Shown: in pieces, positions 5,859 to 11,821 of the stretch
How positions within the stretch are numbered: the first letter of the stretch is position 1
How the letters are laid out: every line of letters starts with the position of its first letter
Virus record (IMG/VR): IMGVR_UViG_3300049255_000101
Span: 1-22,648 of that record
Reading direction: 5' to 3' (one strand)
Source: a virus
Length of the DNA: 22,648 nucleotides
Made by a program: the position numbers and the translations under genes
Notes under the pieces: generated by a model
Database searches by the model: none
What the model was told of the DNA's origin: nothing
Seen by the model: the letters and a program-made list of their open reading frames with translations, nothing else

Positions 5859-6344
5859 ATGTCTAAAACTAATACAAACAAAACCTTTGCGGAACAAGGA
5901 TTGGAAGAAGTTCAAGCAATTGCCACAACCCCCGAGGAATATATTAATACCTCTAGTCCCACCGGATATGGAGAAGAGGAAGAGCCCATGACTCAAGTTG
6001 GTGGTCTTGAGCCAGTGGCGTTTTTTTACCGAACCAGTGCTCCTAAGAAACCCACCAATTCTCCATATAAAGTCTTGGAAGTTGGTCAAACCATCTTGGG
6101 TCGGTATGAGCGGTCCTTTATTTCTGGTAAGTTCAAAAATCCCACCTACCTTGTCCGCGATGAGGGAGGGCAATTGATTGGTCTTCCAGGTGCCGGGTCT
6201 TTGCATAAAGCCATGGCTAAACTTGCGGAGGGGTCTAAAGTGAAGATTACTTATAACGGGATGCAGCCCATTAAAGGAGGAGAATGGGAAGGAACTGAGG
6301 CCCATTTGTTTACGGTGTTTGGTAGCAAGTTGAAGAATAGCTAA
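5859..6344 (+). CDS. OB-fold-like putative ssDNA-binding protein
   Basis: A 161-aa protein with an acidic, disordered N terminus (1-50, including GYGEEEEPM) and a compact C-terminal domain (about 67-155). The C-terminal part carries YKVLEVGQTILGRYERSF, NPTYLVRDEGGQLIGLPG, and KVKITYNGMQPIKGGEWEGT then AHLFTV, a strand pattern like an OB fold. Similar phage proteins sit beside Cas4-like nucleases and Pol A, so a single-stranded DNA binding or replication accessory role is plausible. The acidic tail of known phage SSBs is C-terminal; here the acidic part is N-terminal. The ATG at 5859 has AGGAG 6 nt upstream, 8 nt after the nuclease stop. Confidence 0.6.
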   Translation: MSKTNTNKTFAEQGLEEVQAIATTPEEYINTSSPTGYGEEEEPMTQVGGLEPVAFFYRTSAPKKPTNSPYKVLEVGQTILGRYERSFISGKFKNPTYLVRDEGGQLIGLPGAGSLHKAMAKLAEGSKVKITYNGMQPIKGGEWEGTEAHLFTVFGSKLKNS

Positions 6345-6376
6345 GCAATACTTACTATGTGCCTATAGCAGTCGTG

Positions 6377-6396
6377 GCCCCGGACCTATACGGGGC
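6377..6396 (+). promoter_or_regulatory. Hairpin before the DNA polymerase gene
   Basis: GCCCCG (6377-6382) pairs with CGGGGC (6391-6396) over an 8-nt loop, 9 nt before the GGAGG of the polymerase gene. No U-run follows. It may modulate translation of the TTG-initiated polymerase or act as a weak attenuator. Confidence 0.4.
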
Positions 6397-6413
6397 ATCT
6401 CTTTGGAGGATTC

Positions 6414-8333
6414 TTGAGATACTTAGTGGCAGATGTTGAGACCTTCGGGCTTGATCCAAAGAATGGGAAGTTGCTTGGAGTTTCTATTTGTCCTGTAGAT
6501 GATACAAGCTTAGCACAGTATATCTTCCTCCAATGGTATGATTTTAAGACATCTTCTTGGGTTAAGCACCCTGACTTTGACAAACAACTTAATAGACTAA
6601 GAGGGGCCTTAACTTCTTGGGACGGTCTAATAGGACATAACTATTCATATGACAAGTTGTGGTTAGACCATGTATTAGGTATACATACCAAATGGCATGC
6701 TTGCACACGACTTATGTGGCATATGGCTTCAGCCCCAATGGGACCTAAGCCATACGGCCTGAAGGATGCTCAGGTTGAGTTACTTGGATGGGACAAACGT
6801 GGTGATACAGAACTGTCTGCTCAGGTGGAGGCCCGAGGAGGCAAACTCAAGGAGGGCGGACACTACTTAGCCGATAAGGAGCTTTTGGCCAAGTATGCTT
6901 GTTTGGATGCCTCTTCTACAGCTCAGGTGTACAATAAGCTTAAACCATTCTTTGATGAGCATGACTATTGGTGGATGCTTGACAAGATGGTAGAGTATTC
7001 CTGGTTGCTTCAGGAATGCACCCTGGCCGGAATTAGGGTGGATGTACCGGCACTAGATGCGTGTGTGGAGGCGCTGTCCAATACCAAAGAAGCCTACGCG
7101 AGTAGGTTTTTGGAGATTACAAAGCCCTATATAGAGCGTCTAGAGAGGCTCTGGCGCGAGGACAGGGCGGCTAAGTATGTATCTGCAGATGCAAGACAAA
7201 GGTTTTTAGCTACTTGGGATCTCCAAAAGAAGTTTAATCTATCTTCGGATAAGGATAAGAGAGAGTTATTCTATAGTTCAATGAACCTACCTATTGTTAT
7301 TGAGACAGAAGGTGGCAAGCCATCAACGTCACTCGAGGCTATTAAGATTGTTTTAAAAGACAAAGAACTTTTGGAGGCATATGAGAACACTGAATCTGCG
7401 GAAACTCTTCTCAATAGCTTCGCTAAACCTTGGCAAGGAGTTGTTGAGTCGGAACGCCTACATCCTAGATTCAATTCGTGCGGTACTGTGTCATACCGCC
7501 TTTCTGGCTTCAAGCCCTATCTTCTTAATGCCCCGTTTGACGAAAAAGAATTGATGAGTTGCCTTAAGTGTGACGAGGGCTGGGAAGGCGTACATGCTGA
7601 CTTTGTTAGCGTGGAGCCGGCTGTAACTGCCCATTACAGCCAAGACCCAAGTCTACTTAAGGTATTTCGGGACGGTCTGGGGGATGTGTATCTTGACTTG
7701 GCTCTAACGTTGTTTCCCGATGACAAGGAGCTAAAGGCCGGATACAGCCCCCAGATGCCGGTAACATCAGTAGTTAAAGAGAAGTTTAAGAGACAACGTA
7801 AGGTGGCTAAGATTATACAACTTGCTGTTCAGTACACGGGGACTTGGAGAACTGTACAAAGAAATCTTAACTTAGAAGGATTTCCTACAACTCCGGTGGA
7901 GGCATCTGAGCTTGTTCAAGCCTATTGGAAGCACTTCTACCGCGTAGCCTCTATGAATGAGGCATTATTCCTTAAGAATATTAGAGATGGCTATTTACGT
8001 AATGTAGTTGGGAGGATTATCCGTGTACCTTATCCACGTTATAAAGACTTACCTAATCGTTTCATTCAGTCTAGTGCTCATGATCTTCTTTCTTTTTGGG
8101 TCATTATTATTAATCGAATGGTTAGAGAAAAAGGTCTTCGAGCCAAAACCGTTATCATCGACTGCCATGACTCAACAAGTTGGCAAGCCCCGAAAGAAGA
8201 GGTACAAGAGTTGGAGACATGTTTCAAAGAAGCTTTGACAGAGCTTAACGGGTTAGTTAGGATGAGTGTACCGATTAAAGCGGACTTCAAAAGATTTATT
8301 ACTTTAGCAGGTTTAAAAGGACAGGAAATATGA
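6414..8333 (+). CDS. Family A DNA polymerase with 3'-5' exonuclease domain
   Basis: A 639-aa replicative polymerase. The exonuclease domain (1-175) has Exo I D7-x-E9 (ADVETFGLD), Exo II GHNYSYDKLW (N76, D80) and Exo III Y161ACLD165. The polymerase domain has motif A D396...E401 (HADFVSVEP), motif B R462KVAK466IIQL470AVQY474 and motif C H585-D586-S587 (CHDSTSW). The residue equivalent to E. coli Pol I Phe762 is Leu470, and the usual motif C HDE is HDS. The start is TTG at 6414 with GGAGG 4 nt upstream, and Exo I begins at residue 6, leaving no room for a later start. There is no 5'-nuclease domain, as is normal for phage Pol A. The stop overlaps the next ATG. Confidence 0.95.
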   Translation: MRYLVADVETFGLDPKNGKLLGVSICPVDDTSLAQYIFLQWYDFKTSSWVKHPDFDKQLNRLRGALTSWDGLIGHNYSYDKLWLDHVLGIHTKWHACTRLMWHMASAPMGPKPYGLKDAQVELLGWDKRGDTELSAQVEARGGKLKEGGHYLADKELLAKYACLDASSTAQVYNKLKPFFDEHDYWWMLDKMVEYSWLLQECTLAGIRVDVPALDACVEALSNTKEAYASRFLEITKPYIERLERLWREDRAAKYVSADARQRFLATWDLQKKFNLSSDKDKRELFYSSMNLPIVIETEGGKPSTSLEAIKIVLKDKELLEAYENTESAETLLNSFAKPWQGVVESERLHPRFNSCGTVSYRLSGFKPYLLNAPFDEKELMSCLKCDEGWEGVHADFVSVEPAVTAHYSQDPSLLKVFRDGLGDVYLDLALTLFPDDKELKAGYSPQMPVTSVVKEKFKRQRKVAKIIQLAVQYTGTWRTVQRNLNLEGFPTTPVEASELVQAYWKHFYRVASMNEALFLKNIRDGYLRNVVGRIIRVPYPRYKDLPNRFIQSSAHDLLSFWVIIINRMVREKGLRAKTVIIDCHDSTSWQAPKEEVQELETCFKEALTELNGLVRMSVPIKADFKRFITLAGLKGQEI

Positions 8334-9235
8334 GCGATGAAAAGCTTTCTATTATTGGATTAGATGGTATCGAGCTAGGTAGGGGTTCCCATATTGAACG
8401 GGAGAACGGAGTGTGCGCCATGGAGGCGGTTGCTTGGTTGGCCGGGGAATCTCATTCAGCTTTCCCTCTATGTGCATGCCCAGTGATATCTAGATATGTT
8501 ATAATTCTTAATGACAGGTTAGGTTCTGATGAACGGCAGCTCCTCAAACCCTACTTGACTAGAATTATTGGAACTAGGGACGGCAATTTGTTTAGGAGAG
8601 TCAGTATTTTGACTCGGATTGCAGGTACAATTTTTGCCCCAATTGCTGCGGAAATTGTTGGACGAAGAGACCTTGCAGACGAAATGCGAGCTGTACCGAA
8701 AGGCAACTTCTTGGAACAAAAGAATGTGTGCAATAAGGTCTCCAAAAAGTTGCATGACTACGCCGCCTCCACCTACCCCGCCGCCTCCGCCGACGCCTCC
8801 GCCGCCGATGCCGTCGCCTACGCCGCCGCCTCCGCCGCCTACGCCGCCGCCGCCGCCGCCGATGCCGCCACCTACGCCGCCGACTACTCCGCCACCTCCG
8901 CCGCCTCCGCCGCCGATGCCGCCACCTACGCCGCCGCCTACGCCGCCGATGCCGCCGCCTACGCCGCCGCCGCCGCCGCCTCCTCCGCCTCCGCCGACGC
9001 CGCCGCCGCCGCCGACGCCGCCTCCTCCGCCGCCGCCGACTACTCCGCCGCCTACGCCGACGACGCCGCCGCCGCCTACGCCGCCGCCTCCGCCGCCTAC
9101 GCCGCCGCCTCCGCCGCCTACGCCGCCTACGCCGACGACGCCGCCGCCGCCTACGCCTCCGGAGCAGCTTTCGCCGACTGGAGAAAACAACGACAAATAG
9201 AATCCCTTATCTATCTTATTCAAGGAGCTAAGTAA
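8330..9235 (+). CDS. Long alanine-repeat protein with MEAVAWLAGE domain
   Basis: A 301-aa protein in three parts. Residues 1-85 carry a phage/actinobacterial-type domain (CAMEAVAWLAGESHSAFPLC, CPVISRYVIILNDRL, LLKPYLTRIIGTRDG) that usually accompanies alanine-repeat proteins; function unknown. Residues 145 to about 280 are A-A-X repeats with X = Tyr, Asp, Ser, Thr, nearly all Ala codons GCC. Residues 283-301 (DWRKQRQIESLIYLIQGAK) match the tail of the 2283-2762 product, so this is a domain-shuffled relative of the leftward Imm-5-like pair. The ATG at 8330 overlaps the polymerase stop, and AGGA lies just before. Its last codons hold the AAGGAG ribosome site for the next gene (TAATG overlap). 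Confidence 0.8.
   Translation: MSDEKLSIIGLDGIELGRGSHIERENGVCAMEAVAWLAGESHSAFPLCACPVISRYVIILNDRLGSDERQLLKPYLTRIIGTRDGNLFRRVSILTRIAGTIFAPIAAEIVGRRDLADEMRAVPKGNFLEQKNVCNKVSKKLHDYAASTYPAASADASAADAVAYAAASAAYAAAAAADAATYAADYSATSAASAADAATYAAAYAADAAAYAAAAAASSASADAAAAADAASSAAADYSAAYADDAAAAYAAASAAYAAASAAYAAYADDAAAAYASGAAFADWRKQRQIESLIYLIQGAK
8762..9170 (+). repeat. GCC-rich triplet tract (A-A-X codon repeat)
   Basis: About 410 nt composed almost entirely of GCC with interspersed TAC, GAC, TCC, ACC and GAT codons. Base composition is very different from the rest of the gene and the window. A similar tract on the opposite strand lies at 1-180. All six frames stay largely open, which creates spurious proline- and glycine-rich frames. 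The pattern suggests repeat-unit expansion by slippage or unequal recombination. Confidence 0.9.
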
Positions 9236-9900
9236 TGGCTAAACATTATAACTGGCTTACCCAAAATTCTAAGATAGCTAAGATGACTGGAATAAAGACC
9301 TATAATTGGGGCATTCCTGCTTATCAGTCTGCTTCAGGGCTTAAGACTTGTCCCAATGCTGCAGCATGCGCTAAAGGGTGTTATGCCACAATGGGGGCCT
9401 ATCTATTCTCAAATGTGGCTAAAGTATTCGAGGCAAGGCTTAAGCTGTCCCAGTCCCCCGAATTCGTGAATACAATTTGTTCTGAGCTCAAGAGACGCAA
9501 CGTACTTAGGCTGAGAATTCACGATAGCGGTGACTTTTATTCCAAAGGATACTTGCATGACTGGCTGTCTATAATGCATGCCAACCCTCGAGTGGAGTTC
9601 TATGCTTATACTAAGATGTACAGCCTGCTTAAATCAATTAATCTGCCTCTTAACTTTACAGTGATATACAGTTATGGGGGGAAAGAGGATAAGCTGATTA
9701 ATTCATCTAAAGACCGGCATTCCCGAGTATTTACAAGTTTGGCTGAATTGCAGGCTGAAGGGTATGCTGATGCCTCTAAAGACGACAGTGTTGCATTAGG
9801 CGACAATCACCGTATAGGCCTGATATACCATGGGAATAAGAGCATTGAGAATACTGATTGGCTGAAAGTTAAGCATGATAAGGGTAAGAAGGCAGCCTAA
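9235..9900 (+). CDS. Phage gene product 88 (GP88) family protein
   Basis: A 221-aa member of the GP88 family (Pfam 'Gene product 88'), widespread in phages and mobile elements, of unknown function. Its signature cysteines are C39, C45 and C49 in CPNAAACAKGCY, which could ligate a metal or Fe-S cluster. Further family blocks are RIHDSGDFYS (94-103), FYAYTK (122-127), YSYGGKED (145-152) and DRHSRVF (160-166). The blocks are all present and the length is normal, so it looks intact. The ATG at 9235 overlaps the upstream TAA (TAATG) with AGGAG well placed. It begins a stretch of accessory genes between polymerase and terminase. Confidence 0.85.
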   Translation: MAKHYNWLTQNSKIAKMTGIKTYNWGIPAYQSASGLKTCPNAAACAKGCYATMGAYLFSNVAKVFEARLKLSQSPEFVNTICSELKRRNVLRLRIHDSGDFYSKGYLHDWLSIMHANPRVEFYAYTKMYSLLKSINLPLNFTVIYSYGGKEDKLINSSKDRHSRVFTSLAELQAEGYADASKDDSVALGDNHRIGLIYHGNKSIENTDWLKVKHDKGKKAA

Positions 9901-9947
9901 TATTACTTGGCACGATGCTAGCAATGAAGGAATGGTAGGAGGATACG

Positions 9948-10142
9948 ATGCCTAAAGAACTTAAAGTTACTTGTGAAGGTGGGAATGAGGTTATGGAAGA
10001 GGGAGACTACTGCGAGCATTCCGAGTGTCAGGAATGCTGTCCGCATGATGAGAGAGACCATGGTATATGTTTAGACTGCGGGCATGAAGAGGACCCGGGT
10101 GAAGCAATTGATAGGGCCATGGATTATTTGGAAGACAGATAA
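9948..10142 (+). CDS. Small acidic zinc-finger-like protein
   Basis: A 64-aa acidic protein rich in possible metal ligands: C9, C22, H24, C27, C30, C31, H33, H38, C41, C44 and H46. The C22...C44 part ends in CLDCG, a typical zinc knuckle, followed by an acidic helix (DPGEAIDRAMDYLEDR). No family is recognised. The ATG at 9948 has AGGAGG 7 nt upstream, a strong site, and stands 47 nt after the GP88 gene. Acidity argues against simple DNA binding; a protein-protein role is possible. Confidence 0.75.
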   Translation: MPKELKVTCEGGNEVMEEGDYCEHSECQECCPHDERDHGICLDCGHEEDPGEAIDRAMDYLEDR

Positions 10143-10167
10143 ACCTATTCAATCGGAGGAGCATAAA

Positions 10168-10635
10168 ATGGGATACACACACTACTGGCAGTTTAATAAG
10201 GTTAAGGGCATCACGGCAACTGAGCTTGAAAAACGGTATCAACAGGCTATGCGGGACTGCCACCGCGTTATTAAGGCCTATCAATCTTATGCAATCGGAT
10301 GTGATAGACTTAGCGGCTATAGCGCACACACTAGTGTGGGTCAATATGGCGGCATATATATCAATGGCAAGCAAGATAATGCCCATGAGCCATTCGTTAT
10401 GCGTGAACACTTCAATCAGAATGAGTCTGGTGGGTTCTGCAAGACTGCCAGGAAGCCTTATGATTTAGTGGTGGTGGCTTGCTTATCAATCCTTAAATAC
10501 CGCTTGGGCGATGCAATTAAGATTGGCTCGGACGGAGGTATGATGGATTGGGCTGAGGGAGCCTTGTGGGCCCGATGCGTGCTTAAGCGGTCTATTCTCA
10601 ATCCAATGAAGAGTAAGAAAGAAGAGGCAGCATGA
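10168..10635 (+). CDS. MGYTHYW family phage protein of unknown function
   Basis: A 155-aa protein beginning MGYTHYWQF, the hallmark of a broadly distributed phage family, with the conserved block GGFCKTARKPYDLVVVA near residues 92-107 and a C-terminal GSDGGMMDWAEG. The family's activity is unknown. The ATG at 10168 has GGAGG 8 nt upstream; a longer frame from 10084 overlaps the zinc-finger gene and lacks support. Its stop overlaps the next start (ATGA), coupling it to the beta-helix gene. Confidence 0.8.
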   Translation: MGYTHYWQFNKVKGITATELEKRYQQAMRDCHRVIKAYQSYAIGCDRLSGYSAHTSVGQYGGIYINGKQDNAHEPFVMREHFNQNESGGFCKTARKPYDLVVVACLSILKYRLGDAIKIGSDGGMMDWAEGALWARCVLKRSILNPMKSKKEEAA

Positions 10636-11435
10636 TTAAATATACATTCACTGGGCTAACAAAGGATGGCTTAAAACAAATTAAGCGTATATCCGATGGT
10701 ATGATAGGTGGATATATTGAAAATGAGAAGAATCTATCCCATGAAGACAATGCTTGGGTTGACTGCAATGCCCAAGTCTATGGCAATGCCCAAGTCTATG
10801 GCAATGCCAAAGTATATGGCAATTCCGTGGTATATGGCAATGCCGTGGTCTTTGGCAATGCCCAAGTCTATGGCAATGCCCAAGTCTATGGAAATGCCGT
10901 GGTATATGGCAATGCCGTGGTCTATGGCAATGCCCAAGTCTATGGCAATGCCCAAGTCTATGTCGATGCCATGGTCTTTGGCAATGCCAAAGTATATGGC
11001 AATTCCGTGGTCTCTGGATGCACCATGGTCTATGGCGATGCCATGGTCTCTGGATGCGCCCTGGTCTATGGCAATGCCGTGGTCTCTGGATGCACCATGG
11101 TCTATGGCGATGCCGTGGTCTCTGAACACACCAGGGTCTATGGCAATGCCCAAGTCTATGGCAATGCCAAAGTCTCTGGCAATGCCCAAGTCTATGGCAA
11201 TGCCAAAGTCTCTGGATACGCCAAAGTTTTAAGGTGCAGTGATATAGTGCTATGGCAGGGCAGTCCTCACTCAGTCACTATTACCCCCCAAAATATAGCT
11301 ATTGGATGCCAGGTCCGCCCTAGGTTCGGCAAAGGACAATGGAGCTCAAAAGATAAGGATGCAACTCCAGAATTAATTAAACACTATAAACCAATCTTAA
11401 AACTCCTCAAAAGCCAAGTGAAAAGGTCCAAGTAA
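10632..11435 (+). CDS. Hexapeptide-repeat (left-handed beta-helix) protein
   Basis: A 267-aa protein. Residues 1-39 form a small N-terminal domain ending GGYIENEKNLSHEDN. Residues 40 to about 201 are roughly 27 consecutive hexapeptides of the form N-A-x-V-Y/S-G, the signature of a left-handed parallel beta-helix with Val and Ala stacked inside. The C-terminal ~65 residues (SDIVLWQGSPHSVTITPQNI, IGCQVRPRFGKG) form a capping domain similar to those on related phage and clostridial repeat proteins. No acyltransferase active-site histidine loop is seen, so a structural role is more likely than catalysis. The start overlaps the upstream stop. Confidence 0.8.
   Translation: MIKYTFTGLTKDGLKQIKRISDGMIGGYIENEKNLSHEDNAWVDCNAQVYGNAQVYGNAKVYGNSVVYGNAVVFGNAQVYGNAQVYGNAVVYGNAVVYGNAQVYGNAQVYVDAMVFGNAKVYGNSVVSGCTMVYGDAMVSGCALVYGNAVVSGCTMVYGDAVVSEHTRVYGNAQVYGNAKVSGNAQVYGNAKVSGYAKVLRCSDIVLWQGSPHSVTITPQNIAIGCQVRPRFGKGQWSSKDKDATPELIKHYKPILKLLKSQVKRSK
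10749..11235 (+). repeat. 18-nt tandem repeats encoding the beta-helix
   Basis: About 27 copies of an 18-nt unit such as GTCTATGGCAATGCCCAA, each encoding one hexapeptide turn unit. Many neighbouring copies are identical at the DNA level, including synonymous positions. Because the unit is a multiple of three, other frames also stay open and give spurious repeat frames on both strands. Confidence 0.9.
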
Positions 11436-11449
11436 ACCCCCCTAAACAA

Positions 11450-11499
11450 GGGTATGTGGGGCAAAATGCCCCAATAGGCCCAAAATGCCCCACATACCC
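11450..11499. repeat. Perfect 14-bp inverted repeat with alternative inner hairpin
   Basis: GGGTATGTGGGGCA (11450-11463) is perfectly complementary to TGCCCCACATACCC (11486-11499) over a 22-nt loop. A shorter competing hairpin GGGGCA-AAA-TGCCCC occupies 11458-11472, and AAAATGCCCC occurs twice (11463-11472 and 11482-11491). No U-run follows. It begins 15 nt after the beta-helix gene and lies before the terminase genes. It may be a termination/antitermination switch, a regulator site or a packaging-recognition site. Confidence 0.75.
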
Positions 11500-11551
11500 A
11501 AGCCCCATCCCCAACAATTTCCCCAACCTAACCAATCGGCTACCCCTTCCC

Positions 11552-11821
11552 ATGGCATTTGACCCCATAACAGACCTATACAAGGATACATTAGAAATTC
11601 TTAAACGAGAGGTGAAGCATCTGCGTAACCTATCGATAGGGGCCAAGCTTCCGGCCAGCCAGGCTCGGGATCTTGTGAGCTATGTGAAGCTCTTGTCGGA
11701 TATGAAGGATGCCCAGGCTCGCATAAAGAAAGAGCAGGCAGAGGCAGCCGCAAAACCCACAGTGAACCAAACGGATGCTACCCTCGCCGCCATTGTCCAA
11801 TCTGTCAAGTCTATCCCCTGA
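11552..11821 (+). CDS. Small protein before terminase, possible small terminase subunit
   Basis: An 89-aa, mainly helical protein (DLYKDTLEILKREVKHLRNL, LPASQARDLVSYVKLLSDMK, then a lysine-rich helix with AQARIKKEQAEAAAK). The segment KLPASQARDLVSYVKLL could form a helix-turn-helix. Its place directly before the large terminase suggests a small terminase subunit or packaging regulator, but no decisive motif is visible. I chose the ATG at 11552; the open frame extends to a GTG at 11456, inside the inverted repeat. No ribosome site is evident at either. Its end overlaps the terminase frame by 47 nt. Confidence 0.5.
   Translation: MAFDPITDLYKDTLEILKREVKHLRNLSIGAKLPASQARDLVSYVKLLSDMKDAQARIKKEQAEAAAKPTVNQTDATLAAIVQSVKSIP

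Noticed and set aside
8519-9223. Long glycine-rich frame on the minus strand and a proline-rich plus-strand frame over the GCC tract
   Set aside because: Both are by-products of the GCC triplet repeat, which keeps all frames open. They lack ribosome sites and any non-repeat domain, while the alanine frame continues a conserved domain on both sides.
10084-10167. Longer start for the MGYTHYW gene
   Set aside because: The family begins at MGYTHYW and the ATG at 10168 has GGAGG; the extension overlaps the zinc-finger gene without support.
10708-11232. Repeat frames with MAMPKS-type and GIAID-type periods across the beta-helix gene
   Set aside because: The 18-nt unit is a multiple of three, so every frame repeats. 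Only the N-A-x-V-Y-G frame makes a known fold with flanking conserved domains.
10749-11235. CRISPR-like array
   Set aside because: The repeats are contiguous, in frame and coding, with no unique spacers.
10632-11435. Variable region of a diversity-generating retroelement
   Set aside because: No reverse transcriptase and no template copy are present, and the variation is modular repeat exchange rather than A-to-N substitution.
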